64,000 nt of DNA from Adhaeribacter terrigena (GCF_016623615.1 NZ_JAEHFX010000012.1:41770-105769), one strand, 5' to 3'; shown: positions 34,271 to 43,063, counted from the stretch's first letter. Notes: generated from the sequence alone by a model not told the origin. Translations and numbers: made by a program.

Positions 34271-35554
34271 TTAACCCGCTGCCTCGGCTTGCAACTTCGG
34301 AACTAAAAAGTAAAAACCAGCTGCCGCCACTACACTCATGCCACCCAACACATACCAAAGCGTTTCAAACCCGAAATCGGCAATAATGTTGGTGCCCAGA
34401 TAGGGGCTGATCACGTGCGCGGCGGAATAGGAGAGGGTGTACAAGCCCATGTAAGAACCGCGGTTGAAATTGTTGGAGCGCTGCACCGTAATGGTAGCCA
34501 TAAAGGGCATGGCCAGAATTTCGGAAACGCTCAGAATAGCCATGGCCACGTAGAGAATAAAATGGCTTTCGAATAGGTTCAGAATTACAAAGGAAAAGCC
34601 CATAATAAGCGTGCCCAAAGCCATTAAATGCCCCAGCTTGAATTTGTCGCCGATGAGGTAAACCACCACCATTTCCAGCGAAAAAACCAGCAGTCCGTTC
34701 AGCGCCAAAAGCAAACCAATGCCCGATTCGGATAGCTCGTAAACCTGCCGGTAATAAATGGGCAGGGTGGTGAAGAACTGGAAAAATGTAGTGGCAAACA
34801 TGCAGCTGAGTAAAGCAAACAACACGAATTTCACATCGGTATAAGGCGAACGGACTTTGGTAGTTTTTTGCCCCTTTTCCCTAGCGTTTTCAATGGCATT
34901 TTCGGGAGTGTTTTCTGCGGAATTAAGGTTGGTATTTTCTGAAACGGCCGGCTTTTGCTGCTTAAAACCTCTGCGGCTCCGGAAGTAAAAGTAAAAGAAA
35001 ATTCCTGCCGAAAAACAGGTAATGGCATCGCCTACAAACAACCAGCGGTACGAAATACTGGCCAGCAATCCGCCTAGCGCCGGACCAATGGAAAAGCCCA
35101 GGTTGCTGGCCATCCGGTTCAAAGAAAAAGCCCGCGTTACGTTTTCCGGCTTCGCATAATAACTCACCGACGAGGCATTGGCCGGCCGCAGGCATTCCGC
35201 TACCAGGCTCAGAAAAAAGATGCCAACCGCAATGCTTTCGAAGGTTTGTAACTGAAGCATGACCAGGAACATGCCGCTGCTCAGAAACAAACTTCCCAGC
35301 TGCACCTTGAAATGCCCGATCTTATCGGTAAGCCAGCCACCCATAAAAGCCCCGCAGGTTGCGCCCAGCCCGAAAATACTCATGATAATACCGGCATCTT
35401 TCAGCTTAAAACCCATGGCTTCGGTCAGGTACACACTCAGGAACGGCACCACCATGGCTCCGGCCCGGTTTACGAACATGATGAGCGCCAGCATCCAGGA
35501 AGCCTGCGACAGGCCGCCAAACGCGTTGCGGTAAAGATTGATAACCTGGGACAT
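34271..35554 (-). CDS. Major facilitator superfamily transporter
   Basis: A 427-residue, 12-helix MFS permease. After the second helix it has GAFMGGWLTDKIGHFKVQLG, a form of the conserved cytoplasmic GxxxDxxGR/K loop. The central cytoplasmic loop (about 198-235) is Asn/Glu/Lys-rich and longer than usual (AENTPENAIENAREKGQKT). The fold is clear but the substrate is not. It resembles multidrug or sugar exporters of the phylum. A TACCTTTG box lies just upstream. Confidence 0.88.
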   Translation of the reverse strand: MSQVINLYRNAFGGLSQASWMLALIMFVNRAGAMVVPFLSVYLTEAMGFKLKDAGIIMSIFGLGATCGAFMGGWLTDKIGHFKVQLGSLFLSSGMFLVMLQLQTFESIAVGIFFLSLVAECLRPANASSVSYYAKPENVTRAFSLNRMASNLGFSIGPALGGLLASISYRWLFVGDAITCFSAGIFFYFYFRSRRGFKQQKPAVSENTNLNSAENTPENAIENAREKGQKTTKVRSPYTDVKFVLFALLSCMFATTFFQFFTTLPIYYRQVYELSESGIGLLLALNGLLVFSLEMVVVYLIGDKFKLGHLMALGTLIMGFSFVILNLFESHFILYVAMAILSVSEILAMPFMATITVQRSNNFNRGSYMGLYTLSYSAAHVISPYLGTNIIADFGFETLWYVLGGMSVVAAAGFYFLVPKLQAEAAG

Positions 35555-35578
35555 TTTCGGGTGGAGATTTTAGCGGGG

Positions 35579-35586
35579 CAAAGGTA
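35579..35586 (-). promoter_or_regulatory. -7 box (TACCTTTG) for the MFS gene
   Basis: The minus strand reads TACCTTTG about 25 bp before the start codon. The -33 box is not apparent. Confidence 0.5.
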
Positions 35587-35686
35587 CGAATTTACCCAAC
35601 CCGGCGGCTAAAAACGGGGGAGGTGATTTTGGTTTCTCCTTTGAAAAAGTTGTTGTGGTGGAAGTGAATTTTTGAAGCTCGAAAAT

Positions 35687-35724
35687 CAACCACCCCCGGC
35701 CCTTCCTTGAAAAGGAGGGGAGCC
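35687..35724 (+). repeat. G/C-rich repeat, inverted partner of the split copy
   Basis: It contains TCAACCACCCCCGGCCC and TTCCTTGAAAAGGAGGGGAG. It is the reverse complement (with differences) of the split copy at 35841-35859 plus 36060-36085, and related to the repeats around the DUF559 gene. Confidence 0.75.
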
Positions 35725-35756
35725 TTTCGGTGTTGCTTTCTTTGAGTTTTTGGTGC

Positions 35757-35772
35757 TTAAAGTATAGCGTTC
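35757..35772 (-). repeat. Degenerate AAAAC-N6-GTTTT family element
   Basis: It reads TTAAAGTATAGCGTTC on the plus strand. A weak copy inside the repeat-rich gap. Confidence 0.4.
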
Positions 35773-35840
35773 TTCCGCTTTGTAAACTATGAAAATGAAA
35801 CCACAGAAACTCCTACTGAAAAATATTCAGGCTACAAACA

Positions 35841-36085
35841 AGCTCCCCGCCTGGACAGGCTACAATTAGGACACAAAATGAAAAAGAATGATCAAAGGCT
35901 TAAAAACCACAAATTTCAGCTATTAATGTCATCTCGACGTCAGGAGAGATCTCATCCGGTTGGTAGGAGTTTTTATTCTGGCTTTACTACCAATCCGATG
36001 AGATCTCTCCTGCCGTCGAGATGACCGAATGATTGTTTTGTGTCCTAATCATAGCGCCTGGACAGGAGGGGTTGGGGTGGTTGAC
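35841..36085 (-). repeat. G/C-rich repeat split by a palindromic insertion
   Basis: AGCTCCCCGCCTGGACAGG (35841-35859) and GCCTGGACAGGAGGGGTTGG (from 36056) would join into one repeat if the DNA between were removed together with one copy of the 11-bp GCCTGGACAGG. That duplication is what an insertion leaves behind. Confidence 0.75.
35860..36055. mobile_element. 196-bp palindromic element, probably non-autonomous
   Basis: The ends are inverted (CTACAATTAGGACACAAAAT at 35860-35879; complement at 36035-36054, 17 of 20 matching). Inside is a second inverted repeat of 38 bp with three mismatches (arms 35928-35965 and 35988-36025, 22-nt loop) containing CATCTCGACG and GAGAGATCTCATC. It carries no ORF and is flanked by the 11-bp direct repeat GCCTGGACAGG (35849-35859 and 36056-36066). 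It looks like a miniature element needing an external enzyme. Confidence 0.75.
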
Positions 36086-36116
36086 CTTCCAGGGCTGAAA
36101 AGCTCGAAGTAGCAGA

Positions 36117-36136
36117 GGAGTTTTATCTGGAATTTT
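36117..36136 (+). repeat. Repeat tail shared with the DUF559 left boundary
   Basis: GGAGTTTTATCTGGAATTTT matches the tail of the copy at 27394-27413 (GGAGTTTTATCGGGAATTTT) with one change, linking the two repeat loci. Confidence 0.7.
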
Positions 36137-36146
36137 ATCAACAATA

Positions 36147-36177
36147 AAGCCGCTGGAGAAAATCTCCAGCGGCTCTT
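36147..36177 (-). terminator. Probable terminator of the DEAD-box helicase gene
   Basis: AGCCGCTGGAGA pairs perfectly with TCTCCAGCGGCT around AAA. The T-run after it on the minus strand is short (TTTATTG). Confidence 0.65.
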
Positions 36178-36183
36178 TCATTT

Positions 36184-36210
36184 TGTTAATCAACAATTAA
36201 CAATCAACAA

Positions 36211-36213
<3 letters not shown>
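36184..36213. repeat. Iterated-word tract at the stop codon (CAACAATTAA words)
   Basis: TTAATCAACAATTAACAATC and CAACAATTAA words run directly into the stop codon (36211-36213) of the helicase gene. Confidence 0.65.
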
Positions 36214-37491
<1,278 letters not shown>

Positions 37492-37703
37492 TAAAGATTT
37501 TTGGTTGTAATTGCAGCCTGAAGCAGGATAAGGGCTGAAGCCGCGATCGGATGTTGTGAAGGAGGTTCACTTTACTTAAAGGCATCCTTCGGGTTGGTAC
37601 TATTTGTACTGGAGGTATAACCCCAGTTCCGCCGTAACAATTCAATTATCGGGTGATATTGTTGGAGAAGTGGCGGGGTGGTTTTGTAATGCGTAAAGGT
37701 AGG
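37492..37703 (-). promoter_or_regulatory. Possible long 5' leader of the helicase gene
   Basis: A TACCTTTA box (37694-37701, one base off consensus) would start a transcript near 37688 and a leader of about 195 nt. Within it GAAGGA and TCCTTC (37558-37563 and 37585-37590) can pair. Regulation through structure is inference. Confidence 0.35.
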
Positions 37704-37746
37704 GGTTTTATATTTCCTATACTAATATCGGCCTTTACGCTTATTA

Positions 37747-38055
37747 TCACAATTGGTTAAGAAATTCTGAAATACTTCTTTCATTAGTTACTTCCTCCTT
37801 TGTAGATTCAATATCTTCAAACTCATGCCAATTATGATCTAATTCTTCATCAAAATGGAAGCTTTGTAATGCTGGAATTTGCCATTTCGAAGCCACAAAA
37901 TATTCGCCATCAATTAATGCAGCCCTGATTTTTGCGCTTATAACTTCAAGAGGAATATTTTCCGGGTTGCTGAAAATAATATTGCCGAACTGCTTGTAAT
38001 TACCTGCATCTCGGTACAAGTAGCTTAGTTGAATGTTAAGGTTTGAATCTGACAT
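37747..38055 (-). CDS. Small acidic partner protein overlapping the HNH gene
   Basis: A 102-residue acidic protein (NIQLSYLYRDAGNYKQFG, LIDGEYFVASKWQIP, DHNWHEFEDIES). It has no signal or membrane segment. I recognise the YLYRDAGNYK opening as a widespread hypothetical family, but no function. Its start lies 20 bp inside the end of the HNH endonuclease gene, so the two are very likely co-transcribed and translationally coupled. The arrangement would suit an accessory or antidote subunit, which is inference. The codons are AT-rich compared with neighbours outside the island. Confidence 0.75.
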   Translation of the reverse strand: MSDSNLNIQLSYLYRDAGNYKQFGNIIFSNPENIPLEVISAKIRAALIDGEYFVASKWQIPALQSFHFDEELDHNWHEFEDIESTKEEVTNERSISEFLNQL

Positions 38056-38809
38056 TGTTGTGGTATTCCAAGAAATCTGGTTCAGGTAAGAATTTGGTAG
38101 GTAGGATTATTTCCTGTTCATCATACTTTAGAAAATAATCCTGAATAGAAACTTCTTTATTTTGTTTCTTTAAAGTAGATGAAATTTTGATCTTATAATT
38201 TGGTGTAATCGTCAATAAACCAGCTTCAAAAGCTTTATCATGAAGGGCGTTTATTATTATTCCGTTTCGAGGATTTAATCTATTGTTTTCGTCAATACCC
38301 CAAGGGCGAATATGGCCAGCAATTAAGAGGGAAGAATCTTTTAAACCGGTTATGCAACAGGTATTATTATAAGCAGCTAAGCAGGTTTTTCGAAAGAAGT
38401 TTTGGTTCACTCTAACCTTAACCAGTTGTTCTCTTTCTTTACCTTCTTTCGGTAATTCCTCTTCCTCAATATTGTTTATTTCTTCAACCGTTGAATGTTC
38501 AAATTGGGCCAATAATTTTTCGCTTTCAAAAGGAAGAATATCCCAATGTTGGTAAAATTCATTCCAGATTTCCTTGTCTAATTTGCTGGCATTTGAAGCA
38601 CCTTTTATGCCTCTTGCTTGTAAACTAGGGTCAAGGCTAGCAAAATTCACCAATTTAAAAGCAATAGAGCCTGGAGTACGTCCGATTAACCGCGCCAGTT
38701 TAATTATTTCGGGATTGGTGCTATGTAATTTACCAAAAGGCAATTTGCAATATAAATTAATTGCTAAAATTAATTCTTCTCTTGTCCAAAGACTTTGCCC
38801 TTCTTTCAT
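38036..38809 (-). CDS. HNH restriction-type endonuclease (HNH_2 domain)
   Basis: A 257-residue protein. The N-terminal half (LWTREELILAINLYCKLPFG, LARLIGRTPGSIAFKLVNF, GIKGASNASKLDKEIWNEF) is the helical recognition-type region typical of predicted restriction endonucleases in COG3440. The C-terminal half is an HNH_2 nuclease: CCITGL, then LIAGHIRPW (His166), LNPRNGI (Asn182) and NALHDKAFEAGL (His190). All three catalytic positions are present. No methyltransferase gene is adjacent, so it may act on modified DNA or form a stand-alone defence unit with the small overlapping gene. Composition is AT-rich. Confidence 0.85.
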   Translation of the reverse strand: MKEGQSLWTREELILAINLYCKLPFGKLHSTNPEIIKLARLIGRTPGSIAFKLVNFASLDPSLQARGIKGASNASKLDKEIWNEFYQHWDILPFESEKLLAQFEHSTVEEINNIEEEELPKEGKEREQLVKVRVNQNFFRKTCLAAYNNTCCITGLKDSSLLIAGHIRPWGIDENNRLNPRNGIIINALHDKAFEAGLLTITPNYKIKISSTLKKQNKEVSIQDYFLKYDEQEIILPTKFLPEPDFLEYHNNVRFKP

Positions 38810-38870
38810 TAAGTTGTTTTTTGAGAAATGAGTTTATAGTTACTCATAAGATTAAAGAAAGAACTAAAAA

Positions 38871-40010
38871 CTAATTCATATTAACCGGTATTCTCTTTAT
38901 TGTGACAGTTGGTTCTTTTATAGTTTTGTTTACGTATTGAGGCGTTATTACTGGTTCTTTAATTTGTCTTTCTATGTACTTTTTATAAACTGATACAGCT
39001 ACTACTTTTACAGTTACATTAATTTCATTATGGAAATTATCGTTATGTAAACCTAAATAAAAAGTACCTTGTAAAGGAATGTCTTTTCTCCCATATCCAG
39101 ATACTCCATTGCCTTTATCAAAATACCTGAAACCTCCATTATCGAAACTTCTAATAAAAATTTGTGCGTCATTTAAAGTTGGCAGAAAATAATAACCAAC
39201 GTTGCTGCCTGCGTTTCCAGTTGGCAAAAAAGCAACTTGATTTAAAGCAAGTCCAATTAATGGATTGCCGGTGATATCTGCTAAGGAGCCAGCAGCCTGA
39301 AGATATTTTTTCTTATTTGACTCAAAGGCAATATGGCCTTCTTGGCCAACGCCAATCCAATAAGCCCAAGAAATTACTTCTTTTGATTCTAAGGAAGAAA
39401 TTTGGTTAGTTGGTAAAGTAATAGTTAATATTGATTCACTTGGTTTGCCAATTGTAGTTCCGGCAGCAATTTGTTCATTTTTACTAAATAGTTCTTGAGC
39501 AATTGTATCTATTTTAATTAGCTCTTTCTTCGCTAAATATTTGAAAGTAGTATCGTACCTAGTAATTTCTTGTTTTGTAATTGTCGTAAAAGTGGTATCT
39601 GTAATTTGCTTCCAAGTAATGCTTGTGTTGAAACTTGATGTAGAAGCATTTGCAGGTATCCGTGCAATTTTAAATGAGCAAATTCGTTGACCAATAGCTG
39701 AATTGGTAAATTTAAAAATATATACTCCCCGCTTATTTATTTTAAATCGTTTGGAAGTATTTGAAATTTGAGTACCTGAGAACTTAATAGTGTTAGGATA
39801 TTCAATTATCTCAAGCTGCTTAACCTCTTTCTTATTATTCTCTGAAAAAGTGAATATTAATTCGTCACCTTCTTCAAATCCATAAAAATATTCTTGGAAA
39901 CCTAAACCAGGCACTTTTACAGATAAATCTGCAACTTCTATTTCGCTTGATTGGGCTAAAAGAAAGTTGGAAATCAATATGAAGAAGAAAGTGCTTAAAA
40001 GGCGTTTCAT
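38871..40010 (-). CDS. Hypothetical secreted protein in the AT-rich island
   Basis: A 379-residue protein with a signal peptide (1-19, ending NFLLAQ). The mature part begins with a beta-rich domain (about 25-115; GDELIFTFSENNKKEVK, FKINKRGVYIFKF). It continues with a segment rich in Thr, Lys and Ile and ends VNKTIKEPTVTIKRIPVNMN. No recognised family and no T9SS sorting domain. It is AT-rich, like the HNH pair that follows 61 bp downstream on the same strand. Whether it belongs to the same unit is not certain. Confidence 0.65.
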   Translation of the reverse strand: MKRLLSTFFFILISNFLLAQSSEIEVADLSVKVPGLGFQEYFYGFEEGDELIFTFSENNKKEVKQLEIIEYPNTIKFSGTQISNTSKRFKINKRGVYIFKFTNSAIGQRICSFKIARIPANASTSSFNTSITWKQITDTTFTTITKQEITRYDTTFKYLAKKELIKIDTIAQELFSKNEQIAAGTTIGKPSESILTITLPTNQISSLESKEVISWAYWIGVGQEGHIAFESNKKKYLQAAGSLADITGNPLIGLALNQVAFLPTGNAGSNVGYYFLPTLNDAQIFIRSFDNGGFRYFDKGNGVSGYGRKDIPLQGTFYLGLHNDNFHNEINVTVKVVAVSVYKKYIERQIKEPVITPQYVNKTIKEPTVTIKRIPVNMN

Positions 40011-40177
40011 AGGAATAGTTAAAATTTAACAGTGTGTAAATATAGATATTTCATTTTAATAGCAAATAGATTCTATTTAATATTTACAAAAACCACTAAC
40101 CTTAAAATGGCTTAATTGTTTATTAAGCTTTCGTTTTTTAGAGCTTTTCTCTGTTGTTTTTTTTCTCATTTCCATTC

Positions 40178-40227
40178 GTGTCGAAAAAAGCGCTGAAATT
40201 CGACATGAGTTGCTAACGTGTCGAAAA
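40178..40227. repeat. Three copies of the heptamer TGTCGAA
   Basis: CGTGTCGAAAA occurs at about 40177 and 40217, with the inverted TTCGACA at 40199-40205. Two of them can form a hairpin downstream of pth. It could be an operator or a weak terminator. Confidence 0.45.
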
Positions 40228-40262
40228 CTCCGGTTTTTTTGTGCACGTTCCCTGCCGTTTTC

Positions 40263-40892
40263 CTACTTCGTATTATAAAAATTCATCGTTCGTTCAATCC
40301 CAATTGCGCCAAATGAAATTGCCATTTCTCCGGTTTTTTCAATTAAGCCCGGCAGGTCAATTTGTTCGTCGGCGGAGAAGGGGCTGAGTACGTAATCTAC
40401 CTGGCGGCCTTTCGGGAAGTTAGCTTCCACGCCGAAGCGGAGGCGCGGGTATTCGTTATTGCCGAGGGTTTCTTCAATGTGTTTCAGGCCGTTGTGGCCG
40501 CCGGCAGAGCCTTTGCTGCGCATCCGCAATTTACCGAACGGAATTGCCAGGTCGTCAGTGATCACGAGCATCTGGCTGGCCGGAATTTTAAGCGTACTGA
40601 GCCAGTGTTGTACGGCTTTGCCGCTCAGGTTCATGTAAGTGGTAGGCTTTACGAGCGTAAAAGTGCGGCCTTTGGTTTTTATTTCCGTTACAAAGGCATG
40701 ACGGCCGGTTTCAAAGGTGGCGTCGTGTTTTTGAGCCAGGTGGTCGAGCACCATAAAACCAATATTATGGCGGGTATTGGCGTATTCGGGGCCGATGTTG
40801 CCGAGGCCTACGATCAGGTATTTCATATCGGTGGGTTCCGTTTCGGAAGTTTCCTTTTTAGGCTGGAATAAGTTGAATAGACTTTTGAGCAC
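40263..40892 (-). CDS. pth: Peptidyl-tRNA hydrolase
   Basis: A 209-residue frame from a GTG at 40892, or 187 residues from the ATG at 40826 (MKYLIVGLGNIGPEY). The enzyme releases peptides from peptidyl-tRNA that has dropped off ribosomes. The catalytic set is visible: Asn in GLGNIGPEY, His in NTRHNIGF, Asp in ITDDLAIPFG and Asn in AGGHNGLKH. A TAATTTTG box (40928-40921) would start RNA near 40914, upstream of both starts, so the 22-residue N-terminal extension can be translated. It follows prs and rplY in the conserved order. Confidence 0.92.
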   Translation of the reverse strand: MLKSLFNLFQPKKETSETEPTDMKYLIVGLGNIGPEYANTRHNIGFMVLDHLAQKHDATFETGRHAFVTEIKTKGRTFTLVKPTTYMNLSGKAVQHWLSTLKIPASQMLVITDDLAIPFGKLRMRSKGSAGGHNGLKHIEETLGNNEYPRLRFGVEANFPKGRQVDYVLSPFSADEQIDLPGLIEKTGEMAISFGAIGIERTMNFYNTK

Positions 40893-40920
40893 TTCCGGTG
40901 GGTTGGGTTTAGTAAGAATA

Positions 40921-40928
40921 CAAAATTA
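40921..40928 (-). promoter_or_regulatory. -7 box (TAATTTTG) for pth
   Basis: The minus strand reads TAATTTTG, 29 bp before the GTG start. It supports separate transcription of pth despite the conserved gene order. Confidence 0.55.
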
Positions 40929-41022
40929 AGGTTTGTTTCGGAAATGGCTGCCTAAAGGCAATGGTAATGTGTCTTGCCAATAATTTCATTGCCGTCTGCT
41001 TTAGCTGAGGGTTTTCAGGGCA

Positions 41023-41061
41023 GAAACGGTAGCGTTTTGCAGTGAAAAACGGTATGGATTT
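41023..41061. repeat. Two AAAAC-N6-GTTTT elements, inverted pair 7 bp apart
   Basis: GAAACGGTAGCGTTTT (41023-41038) and AAAACGGTATGGATTT (41046-41061) face each other like the pair at 22820, but with mismatches. The second is followed by AAGCTT and AAAAAGTG. Confidence 0.8.
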
Positions 41062-41202
41062 AAGCTTAAAAAGTGCCGGAGAAACCCAGCAGATCTAACC
41101 TCCCCCTTGCCCCTCCAAACGGGGACTTATCAGACATGCGCAGATTTTTTGTAGAGCTATTAAATCCTGAAAATCCTTTCATCCCTTAAATCGTGTTCAG
41201 AC

Positions 41203-41243
41203 AAAAAAAGCTCCTGCCTTCCGAAGAAAACAGGAGCTTTTTG
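41203..41243 (-). terminator. Intrinsic terminator of rplY
   Basis: An AAAAAGCTCCTG/CAGGAGCTTTTT stem with a 14-nt loop, with seven T residues on the minus strand. Confidence 0.85.
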
Positions 41244-41269
41244 AAAAGATCGGGCAGATGCCGGGAAGA

Positions 41270-41839
41270 CTATTTCTCGTTGGCAGCTTGCTTCAGTGCA
41301 CGTGGGATGGTTACGGTTGCAACCGGGGCAGATGGGTTGGTCAGGATCGTGTAGTTTTTCGCTTCGATCTTGCTAACTTTTACTGATTTACCCAGTTCCA
41401 GGTCAGAAATGTTTACTTCTACGAAATCTGGCAGGTTAGCCGGAAGGGCTTTCACTTTCAGTTTACGTAGTTTGCTAACCAGTTTACCACCGGCCAGAAC
41501 GCCCGGAGAAACACCGATGTAACGAACCGGCACATCCATTTTAACTTCTTTGTTGTCGTTCAGCTCCAGGAAATCTACGTGCAGCAGCATTTCGTTTACC
41601 GGGTGGAACTGAGAAGCCTGTACTACAGCTTTATATTCATCACCTTCAATGTTCAGGTTTACCTGAGCGGCTTCCGGTGAGTATAATAAGTCACGGAACA
41701 TGATCATGGGAGCATGGAAATGCACCTGTTTCTCGCCGCCATAAAGTACACATGGTACCATAGCTTCGGCGCGCAGGTCTTTCGACTCCTTTTTACCGAG
41801 ATTTGCTCTTTTAAACCCTATAATCTCTAACGTTTTCAT
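41270..41839 (-). CDS. rplY: 50S ribosomal protein L25/general stress protein Ctc
   Basis: A 189-residue long form of bL25 (Ctc type), which binds 5S rRNA. The N-terminal L25 domain (about 1-92; MVPCVLYGGEKQVHFHAP, VLLHVDFLELNDNKEV-like segment) is followed by the TL5/Ctc C-terminal beta domain (LVSKLRKLKVKALPANLPDF, VNISDLELGKSVKVSKI). It lies downstream of prs and upstream of pth, the classic order. A strong terminator separates it from pth. An iterated-word inverted repeat lies in the 135-bp gap to prs. Confidence 0.95.
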   Translation of the reverse strand: MKTLEIIGFKRANLGKKESKDLRAEAMVPCVLYGGEKQVHFHAPMIMFRDLLYSPEAAQVNLNIEGDEYKAVVQASQFHPVNEMLLHVDFLELNDNKEVKMDVPVRYIGVSPGVLAGGKLVSKLRKLKVKALPANLPDFVEVNISDLELGKSVKVSKIEAKNYTILTNPSAPVATVTIPRALKQAANEK

Positions 41840-41897
41840 AAAAATTGTTTTTAAAAATGTAAGTTATATTGCTAATATGTATAGCCTTGTTAATTTG

Positions 41898-41979
41898 TTA
41901 AATGGCTTAATTGTTAAATTGTTGATTTGGTTTTTCTGAAGTTTAACCATTAAACAATTTAACCATGCAACCATTTAAA
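41898..41979. repeat. Inverted repeat of TTAAATGGTTAAATTG words at the prs stop
   Basis: The left arm (41898-41931; TTAAATGGCTTAATTGTTAA) is imperfectly complementary to the right arm (41941-41979; CAATTTAACCATGCAACC). The right arm contains the prs stop codon (41975-41977). Confidence 0.65.
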
Positions 41980-42904
41980 TAAAGAGTGAACTGATCGAAT
42001 CGTGGGTTACCACGTTGCTGATGGCACGGGCAAACAGATCAGAGAAGGTCAGCACTTTAATTTTCGGAGATTCCTGTTTCAACGGAATGGTGTCAGAAAC
42101 TACCAGTTCTTCCAATACAGAATTCTCGATGCGTTCGTAAGCCGGCCCGGAAAGCACTGCGTGAGTAGCAATGGCCCGTACCGATTTAGCACCTTTATCT
42201 TTAATTAGCTGTGCAGCCGTGGTCATGGTACCGGCTGTATCGATCATATCATCTACCAGCACTACGTCGCGGCCTTCTACGTTACCAATTACCTGCATCG
42301 AGGCGATCTCGTTGGCGCGGGCCCGGTGCTTGTCGCAAACCACAATGTCAGAACCAAAGTTCTTGGCGAACATGCGGGCGCGGCCTAAACCTCCAACGTC
42401 CGGCGAAGCAAAGATCAGGTTGTCGCCTAGGTTCAGACTTTTAATATACGGTACAAAAATGGCCGAACCATCTAAGTGATCTACCGGGATATCGAAAAAG
42501 CCCTGGATCTGACCGGCGTGTAAGTCGCAGGTCATCAGGCGGTCGGCGCCCACGCTTTGAATAGCGTTGGCAATTACCTTAGAACCAATGGAAACGCGCG
42601 GTTTATCTTTGCGGTCCTGGCGGGCGTAGCCGTAATACGGCATTACCACAATTACTTTGTGAGCCGAAGCGCGCTTGGCCGCATCAACCATCAGCATCAG
42701 TTCCAGCAGGTTATCGGCTGGCGGAAAAGTAGACTGAATGATGAAAACTTCCGCACCGCGAATCGATTCATTAAAATGCGGAGCCATTTCGCCATCGCTG
42801 AATTTGTATAAGGTAGCATCGCCCAGGTTGGTGCCATAAGCAGTGGCTACTTTTTCAGCAAAATATTTAGAAGCGGTACCGGAAAAAATTTTAACCTGTG
42901 GCAT
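41975..42904 (-). CDS. prs: Ribose-phosphate pyrophosphokinase
   Basis: A 309-residue enzyme making PRPP from ribose 5-phosphate and ATP for purine, pyrimidine, His and Trp synthesis. It has the flexible-loop segment MPYYGYARQDRKDKPRVSIG, the metal-binding DLHAGQIQGFFDIPVDHL and the PRPP loop VVLVDDMIDTAGTMTTAA. Length is standard. tRNA-Gln lies upstream on the same strand and purL beyond it. The tRNA's own terminator and a TAATTTTG box upstream of prs argue for independent transcription. Confidence 0.96.
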   Translation of the reverse strand: MPQVKIFSGTASKYFAEKVATAYGTNLGDATLYKFSDGEMAPHFNESIRGAEVFIIQSTFPPADNLLELMLMVDAAKRASAHKVIVVMPYYGYARQDRKDKPRVSIGSKVIANAIQSVGADRLMTCDLHAGQIQGFFDIPVDHLDGSAIFVPYIKSLNLGDNLIFASPDVGGLGRARMFAKNFGSDIVVCDKHRARANEIASMQVIGNVEGRDVVLVDDMIDTAGTMTTAAQLIKDKGAKSVRAIATHAVLSGPAYERIENSVLEELVVSDTIPLKQESPKIKVLTFSDLFARAISNVVTHDSISSLFI

Positions 42905-42954
42905 AACGGGAGAGTGCGTTAATTCTGGTTTTGTTGTTTGAGTGAATGAAGCCG

Positions 42955-42962
42955 CAAAATTA
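42955..42962 (-). promoter_or_regulatory. -7 box (TAATTTTG) for prs
   Basis: The minus strand reads TAATTTTG about 50 bp before the start, just after the tRNA terminator. The -33 box is unclear. Confidence 0.5.
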
Positions 42963-43030
42963 GGGATAAAAAGCCGGAATAAAAACCGAATACCAATATT
43001 TATTCCTGAAAATCAGAACTTTGGGCATAA

Positions 43031-43060
43031 AAAAAGCCCCGAAGAATTTCGGGGCTTTTG
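43031..43060 (-). terminator. Intrinsic terminator after tRNA-Gln
   Basis: An AAAAGCCCCGAA/TTCGGGGCTTTT hairpin lies four bases beyond the tRNA 3' end, with a T-run on the minus strand. Confidence 0.88.
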
Positions 43061-43063
43061 CGT

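Larger units (their letters stand above)
40893..41269. other. Intergenic region between rplY and pth
   Basis: No gene. It holds the pth -7 box, two family elements in inverted arrangement (41023 and 41046), a degenerate G/C-rich repeat with CTCCCCCTTGCCCCTCC (41097-41128), and the rplY terminator. Confidence 0.6.
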
